Shown here: piece after piece, positions 1-8,570 of the stretch
How positions within the stretch are numbered: position 1 is the first letter of the stretch
Layout: the number at the start of each line of letters is the position of its first letter
The notes under the pieces: model-generated
Databases searched by the model: none
Told to the model about the DNA's origin: nothing
Seen by the model: the letters and a program-made list of their open reading frames with translations, nothing else
Program-made: the position numbers and the translations under genes
DNA from: Campylobacter_A concisus_Y
GTDB lineage: Bacteria; Campylobacterota; Campylobacteria; Campylobacterales; Campylobacteraceae
DNA length: 64,000 nt
Direction: 5' to 3'
Assembly (NCBI RefSeq): GCF_902460415.1
Contig: NZ_CABPTY010000002.1
Location: 152,623-216,622 of the forward strand

Positions 1-1
1 G

Positions 2-430
2 TATTGGTCTAAATTTAAAGGCTATGACTTTGAATACATGGATAAAGGTCCAGCTCACTCGCATCCAGCTTTTGCAAGATTCATGGATGATCCAGTTATC
101 AAAAATGCAAAAGATACAAATACGTATAGACTAGGTCTTGCCTATGATGTAAATGAAAAATTTAGACTAATGGCTGGCTTTGCCTATGATGAAGACATTA
201 CAAGTAGTAAACATACTGGATTAGAGCTTCCAAATACTACGTCTAAGGTATATTCTTTTGGAGTAAATTATAAATTTACACCAAATCTTGAAATGGCACT
301 TGGATATGTTTATCAACACCGTGATAAGAAGCGTGCGACAGGCATTTCATCAGATACTGGAAAAATGTCAGGGGAATTTGATACTGGTACGATCCAAATC
401 CTTGGTACGACTTTTAAATATACATTTTAG
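2..430 (+). CDS. FadL/OmpP1-type outer-membrane transport protein, C-terminal part
   Basis: The reading frame is open from the window edge, so only the last 142 residues are present. They show alternating polar and hydrophobic strands such as YSFGVNYKFTP and LEMALGYVYQHRDK, and a final strand ending in aromatic F (TTFKYTF*), which is typical of a beta-barrel C-terminus recognised by the BAM complex. The pattern and the adjacent acyl-CoA ligase 12 bp downstream fit the OMPP1/FadL/TodX family, which takes hydrophobic substrates such as long-chain fatty acids across the outer membrane. The N-terminal hatch domain lies outside the window, so the substrate is inferred only. A Met at 38 is internal and not the start. 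Confidence 0.75.
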   Translation, partial: YWSKFKGYDFEYMDKGPAHSHPAFARFMDDPVIKNAKDTNTYRLGLAYDVNEKFRLMAGFAYDEDITSSKHTGLELPNTTSKVYSFGVNYKFTPNLEMALGYVYQHRDKKRATGISSDTGKMSGEFDTGTIQILGTTFKYTF

Positions 431-442
431 TTAGGGTCAATA

Positions 443-2119
443 ATGCGATACTCTTATAATAATTTTTATGAAATTTTAACCAAAGTAGCAAAGGAAAATC
501 CAAATCAAGTAGCTCTTTTTGAAGAAAAAGAGAAGCTAAAATATCGCGAATTAAAGCAAAATGTCGATAAAGTGGCAGCTTATTTGCAACTTGCTGGAGT
601 AAAATTTGGCGATAAAGTAGCTATGGCGGTTACAAACTCAAAAGAATTTATCATCTCATACCTTGCGACAACCGCAATAGGCGGTATCGCAGTGCCTATG
701 AATACTTTTTTAAAAGCAAACGAGTTTGAATATATCATAAATGATTGCGGTGCAAAGGTACTTTTTGCGTCTAGCTCGCTTGCAAAAGAGTTAATCGCAT
801 TAAATGAGCTTGAAATTTTAAGAAAGATAATCTGGATCGGAGCAATACCAAAGAAACTTCAAAGTGCTTCAAAAGATGAATATATAGACACTGACGAAGA
901 GTATGGCGAGAGCGCGTATCTTACTTCAACACCTCAAATTTCAAAAGAGGACATGAGTAAGAGCTATGAAAATAATGGCCTTGTTAAAAATGTAAATTTT
1001 ACAGAAACTCTAAATCACAAATACGCTCTTAGTATCACAAAGTATCCGGCAATAGATGATTTAATGCATATAATTTACACTTCAGGCACTACCGGCAAGC
1101 CAAAAGGTGCGATGATAAGCTATAAAAATATCTTTTCAAATTTAATTGGAGCTCATGATCGTTTTATAGTGAAAAAAAGCGATCGTTTCATAGTCTTTTT
1201 ACCGATGTTTCATAGTTTTACGCTAACTGCAATGGTGTTGCTTCCGATATTTGCGAGTGCTTCGATGGTTCTTGTAAAATCAGTATTTCCATTTTCAAAT
1301 GTACTAAAACAAACTTTGCTAAAGCGTGTAACTGTATTTTTAGGAATCCCAGCCATCTATACAGCTATCGGTAAGGCAAAAATTCCTTGGTATTTTAGAT
1401 GGTTTAACCGCATTAGATTATTTGTAAGTGGTGCAGCTCCGCTTGCAAAGCAGACGATTGATGACTTTAGAGTGAAATTTCCACGCGCAACACTTGTCGA
1501 GGGATATGGTCTTAGCGAATGCTCGCCAGTCGTAGCTGCAAATTTATATGATAAACAAAAGCTTTTAAGTGTAGGGCCTGTGCTTGATGGCTATGAGGTA
1601 AAGATCGTAAATGATGAGATGATGGAGCTTCCAGTTAGCCAGATCGGCGAGATTATCATTAAGGGCGACTGCGTCATGCAAGGCTACTATGGTATGCCAA
1701 GCATAACTGATGAGACTATCATAAACGGCTGGTTAAAGACCGGAGATCTTGGCAAAGTCGATGAAGAGGGCTTTATCTATATTGTTGATCGTAAAAAAGA
1801 CCTTATAATATCAAAGGGCATTAATATCTATCCACGCGAGATCGAAGAGGTTATTTACAAACTTGAAGCAGTCGAAGCAACAGCGGTAATTGGCGTAAAA
1901 GACGTACATGCCGATGAAGAGGTTGTGGCGTTTATTCAGGTAAAAGAGGGTATGGATCTTGATGAAAAAACAGTAAGAGAGCATTTGAAGAAAAATTTAG
2001 CGAATTTCAAGATACCAAAGAGTATCTATTTTGCCGAAGAGTTGCCTAGAAATGCCACTGGTAAGGTGCTAAAACGTGTATTAAAAGAGCAAATAGAGCA
2101 GATGAAGGATAAATTTTAG
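443..2119 (+). CDS. AMP-forming fatty acid--CoA ligase (acyl-CoA synthetase)
   Basis: 558 residues of the ANL adenylating family. The P-loop-like motif YTSGTTGKPKG is at residues 212-222, the A5 region reads EGYGLSECSP, and the A7/A8 region reads KTGDLG followed by VDRKKDLIISKG. The C-terminal catalytic Lys motif is RNATGKVLKR. The enzyme should activate a fatty acid to acyl-AMP and then acyl-CoA in the cytoplasm. It follows the FadL-type porin by 12 bp and its stop codon overlaps the next start by one base, so a three-gene operon is likely. Uptake by FadL and activation by this ligase make a coherent pair. The exact chain length preference cannot be read from the sequence. Confidence 0.88.
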   Translation: MRYSYNNFYEILTKVAKENPNQVALFEEKEKLKYRELKQNVDKVAAYLQLAGVKFGDKVAMAVTNSKEFIISYLATTAIGGIAVPMNTFLKANEFEYIINDCGAKVLFASSSLAKELIALNELEILRKIIWIGAIPKKLQSASKDEYIDTDEEYGESAYLTSTPQISKEDMSKSYENNGLVKNVNFTETLNHKYALSITKYPAIDDLMHIIYTSGTTGKPKGAMISYKNIFSNLIGAHDRFIVKKSDRFIVFLPMFHSFTLTAMVLLPIFASASMVLVKSVFPFSNVLKQTLLKRVTVFLGIPAIYTAIGKAKIPWYFRWFNRIRLFVSGAAPLAKQTIDDFRVKFPRATLVEGYGLSECSPVVAANLYDKQKLLSVGPVLDGYEVKIVNDEMMELPVSQIGEIIIKGDCVMQGYYGMPSITDETIINGWLKTGDLGKVDEEGFIYIVDRKKDLIISKGINIYPREIEEVIYKLEAVEATAVIGVKDVHADEEVVAFIQVKEGMDLDEKTVREHLKKNLANFKIPKSIYFAEELPRNATGKVLKRVLKEQIEQMKDKF

Positions 2120-3852
2120 TGAAATACTTGCTTGATTTTTTAAACCAGGACCTCAAAAAAAGCAAAATTTACGAGCTCATAAAGTGTGGTGACGAAGAGG
2201 GAGAAATCCTAAAATATCTAAGCAGAGCTTACGTGCAAGGAACAGCTAGTATGAGCGTTTATGAGCTACTTGGAGCTGTTTTTGGTACGCAAAACGAAAA
2301 GCAGCTTTTGTACTTAAAATTTATAAAAAATTTGCTTGATAGTGGCTGGATAGTGCAAAACTACAGCCTCTTTAAAATGCCAGAGAGCTCACAAAAAAAC
2401 TCAAGTCAAGGGCTGCTTTCGCTGCTTCATTCAGAAATTTCTCTCTCAGCTACATTTTTAAAAATTCTTGAAGATGGCAACGCCGACATAAGCCTACCAG
2501 AGCACACAGCTTATGAAGATCATTTGGAGTATTTAAAAGATCAATTTTTAAAAATAGAACTTTACTCAAAGGCTGCCATTTTTGGCGATGGCTCAAATGA
2601 TGCTAAAAAGCGCATAAATGAGCAAATTTCTGAGCTTACAAAGCGCATAAATGAGCGCATAAAACTAAGTAAAATTAGCCTAAAAATAGAGCAAATTTTT
2701 AAAGAAAATTCGCTTGACGAAAAAGAGCAGATTATATTTTTAGCCCTTTTAAAAGAGGAGTACGCAGGGGACTTTGAAAATGGACGCGATCTAAACACGT
2801 TAGTCGGACTAATAAGCAAAGATGAGCTTGAACGCATCAAAAATCGCACACTTTTAGAGGACGGCTCAAGGCTCATAGAGAGCGCTCTCATTGACTACGA
2901 CGAGGTTTTAAACGCTTACGGCAATGTAAGCAAGAGCTTTTTTATAAATGAAGAGATCTTGCAAAGCATAATGCACCCAAAAAATGACAAAAATAGCAAA
3001 AAAATCAAGATCGAAAGCCTGGTAAAAGAGCAAGAAATTTTTGAGCTCATCGAGCCAGTAACTAGCCTAGAAGACGTCGTGCTAAACGAAAAGACAAAGC
3101 AGCTTTTAAGCACGATCCTAAAGCAAGTCGATAAAAAAGTCCTCGCCAGACTTAGTAGCTGGGGTATAAAAACTAGGAAAAACATAGATGCTAAGATCAT
3201 CTTTTATGGCGAGCCTGGCACTGGCAAGACGATGAGTGCCGTTGGGCTTGCGAAGAGCCTAAAGAAGCAAATTCTAAGCTTTGATTGCTCAAAAATTTTA
3301 AGCAAATATGTCGGCGAGAGCGAGCAAAATGTAAGAAAAATTTTTGATACTTACAAAGAAATTTGCAAAAAAAGTGGCAGCGAGCCGGTGCTTTTACTAA
3401 ATGAGGCCGATCAGTTCTTAAGCACAAGAGTAGAGAGCTCGAGCGGGGCTGAGAAGATGCATAATCAAATGCAAAATATCTTTTTAGAGCAGATCGAGCG
3501 CTTTGAGGGCGTGCTGATCGCTACGACAAATTTCTTGCAAAGCCTTGATGTGGCGTTTTCTAGAAGGTTTGATTATAAGATCGAGTTTAAAAAGCCTGAT
3601 TTTAACGGCAGGCTTGCCATTTGGCGTAAAATTTTGCCTGAAAATGCGAGCTTTGAAGATGGCTTTAGCGTAGAAAGGCTGGCTGAGTTTAACCTAAGTG
3701 GCGCGCAGATCGTCCTTGCGCTAAAAAACACCGCTTTAAAAGTGGCGATAAAAGATGATGGGATTTTTACCTTTGAGGACTTCAAAACCACAATAGAGCG
3801 CGAGCTAAACTCAAGCTTTGGCGAGGATAAAAAGATGGGATTTGGCTCTTAA
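2119..3852 (+). CDS. AAA-family ATPase with atypical Walker B
   Basis: 577 residues, GTG start overlapping the previous stop by one base. Residues 1-330 are a helical, charged N-terminal region of no family I recognise. The AAA module follows, with Walker A GEPGTGKT at 364-371 and a Walker B that reads LLLNEADQ, so Asn428 stands where Asp normally coordinates magnesium while the catalytic Glu429 is kept. Sensor-1-like ATTN and a downstream SRRFD arginine pair are also present. Layout resembles remodelling AAA proteins (FtsH/proteasomal-ATPase-like core) without a protease domain. Position in an operon with acyl-CoA ligase does not define a substrate. A degenerate copy of its last ~60 bp lies about 125 bp downstream. 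Confidence 0.8.
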   Translation: MKYLLDFLNQDLKKSKIYELIKCGDEEGEILKYLSRAYVQGTASMSVYELLGAVFGTQNEKQLLYLKFIKNLLDSGWIVQNYSLFKMPESSQKNSSQGLLSLLHSEISLSATFLKILEDGNADISLPEHTAYEDHLEYLKDQFLKIELYSKAAIFGDGSNDAKKRINEQISELTKRINERIKLSKISLKIEQIFKENSLDEKEQIIFLALLKEEYAGDFENGRDLNTLVGLISKDELERIKNRTLLEDGSRLIESALIDYDEVLNAYGNVSKSFFINEEILQSIMHPKNDKNSKKIKIESLVKEQEIFELIEPVTSLEDVVLNEKTKQLLSTILKQVDKKVLARLSSWGIKTRKNIDAKIIFYGEPGTGKTMSAVGLAKSLKKQILSFDCSKILSKYVGESEQNVRKIFDTYKEICKKSGSEPVLLLNEADQFLSTRVESSSGAEKMHNQMQNIFLEQIERFEGVLIATTNFLQSLDVAFSRRFDYKIEFKKPDFNGRLAIWRKILPENASFEDGFSVERLAEFNLSGAQIVLALKNTALKVAIKDDGIFTFEDFKTTIERELNSSFGEDKKMGFGS

Positions 3853-3858
3853 GCCTTC
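3793..3858 (+). repeat. Master copy of degenerate direct repeat (3' end of AAA gene)
   Basis: The final coding bases of the AAA gene, including the segment gctaaactcaagctttg and the end ctcttaag, recur imperfectly at 3980-4042. Orientation is direct. Confidence 0.7.
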
Positions 3859-4625
3859 TCTCTTGATTTTATTGTTTGTATAAATTTAAACAAATATAAA
3901 TAAACAAGAGCCTCTGACATTGGCGAGAAACCTGCTTTTGTCTAATTAGAATTTGCACGATTGTTGTCGCCAAAAATTATAGAAAGCGTTAGCTAAACTC
4001 AAGCTTTGATGAGAAAAAATAGGTTTTGACTCTTAAGCTCTTCCAAATTTTACTATCTCATGTAGCATATGCTTTTTGTTGCGAGGCGAAGTTTAAAGTG
4101 CCAGGATTACTGATCTAAACGTGGAATTTTGCTTTCATAGTTAAATTTACGTCATGATTGCCACGAAAATTTACAGCAAGCCAGATATCAGCGCATAATC
4201 ACTTAGTATAAATTTATCTTGCTCGCCTGTTTCAAATTTACTACCGTAGATTTTGTAAATGAGTAAGTTTTTGTAAAACCCAAATTTTGAAATTTGCCCA
4301 CTTTGTGATCGCTGTTTGGAATGCGTATGGTGCTTAGAAAGAGTTTTACTAAAACTTTGTCATTTTGTGCAATACAAAAATAGCCGTCTCACGAAGTCTA
4401 AAATAAAAAGTCCCATAAATTTCAAATTCTCTTTCATGATATTTGTAGCAGCGCTTTTTGAAATTAAAAAAGAGATGAGAAAATAGAAATTTACAGGTCT
4501 TTGAGCGCAATTCTTACACCAAAAACAAAGAATTAGTGCATGATCACTTTGATAATTAATATAAAAATTTTTGATTATATTTTTAGTAGCTAAATTTTGT
4601 AAAAAGGATTATAAATTTTAGAAAT
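3853..4625. other. 773-bp stretch with no intact gene; decayed sequence
   Basis: No reading frame longer than a few dozen codons is convincing on either strand. A degenerate repeat of the 3' end of the AAA gene lies near 3980-4042. On the minus strand between about 4440 and 4130, short peptide-like stretches in alternating frames, broken by stops, suggest an old pseudogene; I cannot name its family. No rRNA, tRNA or clear terminator was seen. The flanking genes converge here (AAA ATPase plus, fliI minus). Confidence 0.5.
3980..4042 (+). repeat. Degenerate direct copy of the AAA gene 3' end
   Basis: Shares atagaaagcg, then the exact 17-mer gctaaactcaagctttg, then a weaker match ending in gactcttaagc with the AAA gene end at 3793-3858. 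Small deletions have destroyed the frame. It looks like the residue of a tandem duplication or of a second AAA gene lost by recombination. Confidence 0.7.
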
Positions 4626-5933
4626 TTACTGATTGATCTTCTCAAGCAGCTCTTCGACCTCTTCAAGCGCAAAGGCCTCTTCTGAACTTTGCTTTAAAAA
4701 ATTTTCCATAAATTCTTTTTTCGAGATCGCAAGGTCAAGCTCCTTGTCGCTACCCTTTTGATAAGCACCGATGCGAAGTAAGACCTCATTTTCTTTTAAA
4801 AGCGAGTAAAGGCGCTTAAATTTCATCGCATTTAGCTTATGCTCTTTACTGATCACATCTCCCATGACACGCGAGGCTGAGTTTTGGATATTGATAGGTG
4901 GATAAATTCCAAAATCCGTTAGCTCACGACTTAGCACGATGTGCCCGTCTAGGATAGAGCGGCTTTGGTCGGCTATCGGGTCGCTCATATCATCGCCCTC
5001 GACTAGCACGGTGAAAAATGCCGTGATACTGCCCTTACCCTCCTCTTTGCCGGCGCGCTCCATTAGCTGTGGCAGGAGTGTGAGCGAGCTTGGTGGATAG
5101 CCTTTTGAGGTCGGTGGCTCGCCAAGTGCAAGGCCGATCTCGCGCTGTGCCATCGCAAAACGCGTAACGCTATCCATAATGAAAAGCACGTCATTTCCCT
5201 GCTGTTTGAAGTACTCAGCCACGCTCATCGCACAAAATGCACCGTACTTTCGCATGAGCGAGCTATCATCGCTGGTCGCTACGATTATGACCGTGCCCTC
5301 TAAGTCACCACCTAGGTTTTTTTCGATAAATTCAGGCACCTCACGGCCACGCTCGCCTATTAGTGCGACTACTTTTATGGGAGCTAGCGTATTTTTTACG
5401 ATCATACCCATGAGGGTTGATTTGCCCACGCCTGAACCTGCAAAAATTCCCAGCTTTTGCCCCTTGCCACAAGTAAGCAGTCCATCTATAGTCTTTATAC
5501 CAACACTAAATGGCTCATTTATAAGCCCTCTTTTCATCGCATCTATCGGTGCTCTCATGATCGGCATATATTCAGTCGTCTCGATCGCTCCTTTACCATC
5601 AATGGGCTTCATAAATGGATCGACCACGCGGCCTAGCAAATTTGGCCCCACTGGTATATTCATACCTTGATCACTTTCGTAGACAAAGTCGCCTATCCTA
5701 AATCCCTCAACAAAGCCAAACGGGCTGATATAAGCTCCATCTGTCTTTATCTGCGTAACCATGCCAAGACTATTTTTGCTCTTATCTTTTGCAACTATAC
5801 GCACGATGTCGCCGATGCTTGGACGAAGCCCAGTGATCTCGATAGTTGTAGCTGTGATTTTAGTTATGATGCCAAAGGTGTTTGAGAGTTTCACACCCTC
5901 TTTAAGCTTTAAATTTATATGCTCTAAGCTCAA
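4626..5933 (-). CDS. fliI: Flagellar type III export ATPase FliI
   Basis: 435 residues, close to the usual 430-460. The ATPase of the flagellar export apparatus energises export of rod, hook and filament subunits at the cytoplasmic face. Residues 20-95 form the beta-barrel domain, Walker A AGSGVGKS is at about 165-172, and the GERGREVPEF and DSVTRFAMAQREIGLALGEP blocks typical of FliI/F1-beta-like ATPases follow. The C-terminal EEVEELLEKI tail is helical. Its start ATG overlaps the folE stop by four bases (ATGA), so both are probably co-transcribed. The folE-fliI pairing is the same as in C. jejuni (Cj0194-Cj0195). Confidence 0.97.
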   Translation of the reverse strand: MSLEHINLKLKEGVKLSNTFGIITKITATTIEITGLRPSIGDIVRIVAKDKSKNSLGMVTQIKTDGAYISPFGFVEGFRIGDFVYESDQGMNIPVGPNLLGRVVDPFMKPIDGKGAIETTEYMPIMRAPIDAMKRGLINEPFSVGIKTIDGLLTCGKGQKLGIFAGSGVGKSTLMGMIVKNTLAPIKVVALIGERGREVPEFIEKNLGGDLEGTVIIVATSDDSSLMRKYGAFCAMSVAEYFKQQGNDVLFIMDSVTRFAMAQREIGLALGEPPTSKGYPPSSLTLLPQLMERAGKEEGKGSITAFFTVLVEGDDMSDPIADQSRSILDGHIVLSRELTDFGIYPPINIQNSASRVMGDVISKEHKLNAMKFKRLYSLLKENEVLLRIGAYQKGSDKELDLAISKKEFMENFLKQSSEEAFALEEVEELLEKINQ

Positions 5934-6502
5934 AAATGCGTTTCCCTAGGAGAGTTTATAAGCGAGAAAAATTCTCGTCTTGTGTCTGCGTTTTTGATAA
6001 AGCAGCCTCTAAGTGCCGAGGTCGTAGTGGTTGAGTTTATCTTTTGCACACCCCTCATCTCAACGCACATATGCCTAGCCTCAACAACTACTCCAACACC
6101 TTTTGGAGCGATAACGTCCTCGAGTGCCTTTGCGATCTGCTCGGTCATCTGCTCTTGGATTTGAAGGCGTCTTGCGTATATATTTACCATGCGAGGAATT
6201 TTACTAAGGCCAACGACCTTGCCATTTGGGATGTACGCTACATGTACTCGGCCAATAATAGGCAACAAATGGTGCTCGCAAAGACTGTAAAACTCAATAT
6301 TTCGCATGAGAACCATTTCATTATTTGAGCTAGTAAATAGCGCGTCACCAAGGACTTCTTTGGGATCTTGCTCGTATCCGCTGGTGAGAAATTTAAAAGC
6401 TTTGTAAACACGCTCTGGAGTTTTTAAAAGCCCCTCTCTATTTGGGTCTTCGCCAACAATTGTTAATATATTTTTGATCGAATTTTCAAAACTCTCTTGC
6501 AT
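5930..6502 (-). CDS. folE: GTP cyclohydrolase I FolE
   Basis: 190 residues, typical length. It converts GTP to 7,8-dihydroneopterin triphosphate, the first step of folate (and here possibly queuosine-precursor) synthesis. Zinc ligands are visible as Cys75 and His78 in CEHHLLP and Cys146 in RHMCVEMRG. The conserved RLQIQEQMT and SKIPRMVN segments are present. The start is preceded by a purine-rich cggagaaa ribosome site. It is divergent from tig, and a -10-like hexamer lies in the shared 138-bp gap. Confidence 0.97.
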   Translation of the reverse strand: MQESFENSIKNILTIVGEDPNREGLLKTPERVYKAFKFLTSGYEQDPKEVLGDALFTSSNNEMVLMRNIEFYSLCEHHLLPIIGRVHVAYIPNGKVVGLSKIPRMVNIYARRLQIQEQMTEQIAKALEDVIAPKGVGVVVEARHMCVEMRGVQKINSTTTTSALRGCFIKNADTRREFFSLINSPRETHF

Positions 6503-6530
6503 AAATTTTTCTCCGTAATTTTATTGCTAG

Positions 6531-6536
6531 ATTCTA
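6531..6536 (-). promoter_or_regulatory. Putative -10 of folE-fliI
   Basis: Reads TAGAAT on the minus strand, 29 bases upstream of the folE start, in a T-rich setting. No clear -35, which is usual for Campylobacter sigma-70 promoters. Confidence 0.4.
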
Positions 6537-6600
6537 CGTTAAAACGCCTTTTATATCTATAAAAATTTACAAATTTACAATGAAATAAGGAAAATTCTGC

Positions 6601-6606
6601 TATATT
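6601..6606 (+). promoter_or_regulatory. Putative -10 of tig operon
   Basis: TATATT preceded by TGC (extended -10 like), 34 bases upstream of the tig ATG, with a ribosome site aaagga before the start. Confidence 0.45.
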
Positions 6607-6640
6607 TTGAGCTAAAAATTTGTATTCATAAAGGAATTAG

Positions 6641-7972
6641 ATGGAAATCAAAACAAAAGCTCTAGATAGCGTAAATACCTTAGCAAGCACGACTATAAGT
6701 GCAGATGCTATAAAATCTAGCGTAGAAAAACTAGCAAAAAAAGCAGCAAAAACTATGAAAGTAGATGGCTTTAGACAAGGCCATGTGCCAGTTGCTATTG
6801 TGCTAAAACGCTATGAGAAAGAGCTAACAAACGATGCTGAACAAGATGTCTTAAGAGATGTTGTTGATGAGGCTATAAAACAAGCAGGCAAGAAAAATGA
6901 TGATCTTATCGGCGAGCCTATCGTTTCAAAATTTGACAGAAAAGATGGTAAGATCGACGTTGAGCTAACAGTTTCATTTAAGCCAAACGTCGATGTGAGC
7001 GGCTATGAGAGCTTGCTACCTGAGTTTTCAAACCCACGCGTTTTGAAAAAAGATATAGATGAGAAGAAAACTGAGCTTTTAAAAATGATAGCTCCACTTG
7101 AAAAAATTGATGGCAAAAGAGGTCTAAAAGTTGGCGATTTTGCTAAATTTGACTTTGAAGGCTTTGTTGATGGCGTTGCATTTGATGGTGGCAAGGCTGA
7201 AAACTACGTACTTGAGATCGGCTCAAATCAATTTATCCCAGGCTTTGAAGATGGTATGGTAGGCATAAAAGCTGGTGGTGAAAAAGATATCGAGGTTAAA
7301 TTCCCAGAAAACTATGGTGCTGCACATTTAGCTGGCAAAGACGCTATCTTTAAAATAAAACTTCATGAAATTCAAGAGAGAAAAATTCCTGAAAAACTAG
7401 ATGAAGAGATACTAAAAACTTTACTTCCAAATGAAGAAAAACCAACTGAAGAGTTACTTGATGAGCGCATAAAAGAGCAAATCCGTCAAGAGAAAATTTA
7501 TAAACTTATAAATGATGAGCTTAAGCCAAAATTTGCTGAGGCTGCAGTTGAGAAATTTAAATTTGATGTGCCAAAAAATATTGTCGAGCAAGAGATCGAT
7601 ATGCAGTTTAGAAACGCATGGAGCTCATTTACCCCAGACGATATGAAGAAATTTAGAGAAGACAAAGATGCTCTAGCTAAAAAACGTGACGAGTATAGAA
7701 AAGATGCTGAAAATAGCGTTCGCCTAACTTTCATCATCGATGAGCTAGCTCGCGTAAGAGGCGTGAAAGTGAGCGATCAAGAGGTCGTTCAAGCGATCTA
7801 TTTTGAGGCATATAGAAGCGGCCAAGATCCAAAAGCGCACCTTGAGATGTACCGCAACCAAGGCATGCTTCCAGCTATAAAGATGTCAATGATCGAAGAG
7901 AAGCTATTTAGCGAGCTTTTCAACAAAGAAAAAGACGAGAAAAAAGCAAGCAAAAAAGAGAAGGCTGAGTAA
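6641..7972 (+). CDS. tig: Trigger factor (ribosome-associated chaperone)
   Basis: 443 residues, typical. Three-part architecture: ribosome-binding N-terminal domain with the signature GFRQGHVPV near residue 45, FKBP-type peptidyl-prolyl isomerase domain around residues 160-245 (KVGDFAKFDFEGFVDG, then MVGIKAGGEKDIEVKFP), and a long helical C-terminal chaperone domain. It binds nascent chains at the ribosome exit. The stop overlaps the clpP start by one base (TAATG), so tig and clpP are translationally coupled. The tig-clpP-def order matches C. jejuni except for an inserted gene before def. Confidence 0.97.
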   Translation: MEIKTKALDSVNTLASTTISADAIKSSVEKLAKKAAKTMKVDGFRQGHVPVAIVLKRYEKELTNDAEQDVLRDVVDEAIKQAGKKNDDLIGEPIVSKFDRKDGKIDVELTVSFKPNVDVSGYESLLPEFSNPRVLKKDIDEKKTELLKMIAPLEKIDGKRGLKVGDFAKFDFEGFVDGVAFDGGKAENYVLEIGSNQFIPGFEDGMVGIKAGGEKDIEVKFPENYGAAHLAGKDAIFKIKLHEIQERKIPEKLDEEILKTLLPNEEKPTEELLDERIKEQIRQEKIYKLINDELKPKFAEAAVEKFKFDVPKNIVEQEIDMQFRNAWSSFTPDDMKKFREDKDALAKKRDEYRKDAENSVRLTFIIDELARVRGVKVSDQEVVQAIYFEAYRSGQDPKAHLEMYRNQGMLPAIKMSMIEEKLFSELFNKEKDEKKASKKEKAE

Positions 7973-8562
7973 TGAGCTATTACGTTCCTGTCGTAGTTGA
8001 AAGAACTAGTAGAGGTGAGCGAAGCTATGATATATACTCCCGTCTTTTAAAAGACAGGATCGTTATGCTAAGTGGCGAGATAGAGGACGGCATGGCTGCT
8101 TCTATCGTCGCTCAGCTGCTATTTTTAGAGGCCGAAGATCCAGATAAAGATATCTACCTTTATATAAACTCACCAGGCGGCGTGATAACAAGTGGCTTTA
8201 GCATATATGACACGATGAACTACATAAAGCCAGATGTTTGCACGATCTGCATAGGTCAGGCTGCAAGTATGGGTGCATTTTTACTAAGCTGCGGCACGCC
8301 TGGAAAGAGATATGCACTGCCAAATTCTCGTATCATGATACACCAACCACTTGGCGGCGCTAGAGGTCAAGCGACTGATATCGAGATACAAGCTCGTGAA
8401 ATTTTGCGTATGAAAGAGATTTTAAATGGAATTTTGGCAAAAAATACAGGTCAAAAGCTAAGTAAGATCGTAAAAGATACTGAACGTGACTTCTTTATGA
8501 GTTCGGCCGAAGCCAAAGAGTACGGACTTGTTGATAAAATTTTGGAGAAAAGTTTTAAATAA
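7972..8562 (+). CDS. clpP: ATP-dependent Clp protease proteolytic subunit
   Basis: 196 residues. The serine protease barrel works with ClpA/ClpX to degrade unfolded or tagged cytoplasmic proteins. The catalytic triad is visible: Ser99 in GQAASMG, His124 in MIHQPLGG and Asp173 in ERDFFMS. No mature-propeptide oddities are seen. It is coupled to tig by a TAATG overlap and is followed after 8 bp by a GGDEF-like gene. Confidence 0.98.
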   Translation: MSYYVPVVVERTSRGERSYDIYSRLLKDRIVMLSGEIEDGMAASIVAQLLFLEAEDPDKDIYLYINSPGGVITSGFSIYDTMNYIKPDVCTICIGQAASMGAFLLSCGTPGKRYALPNSRIMIHQPLGGARGQATDIEIQAREILRMKEILNGILAKNTGQKLSKIVKDTERDFFMSSAEAKEYGLVDKILEKSFK

Positions 8563-8570
8563 GGCCCAAA

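Noticed and set aside
5179..5670. 163-residue plus-strand open frame inside fliI
   Set aside because: Antisense shadow: serine/proline-rich, no ribosome site, and fliI on the other strand is fully supported by motifs.
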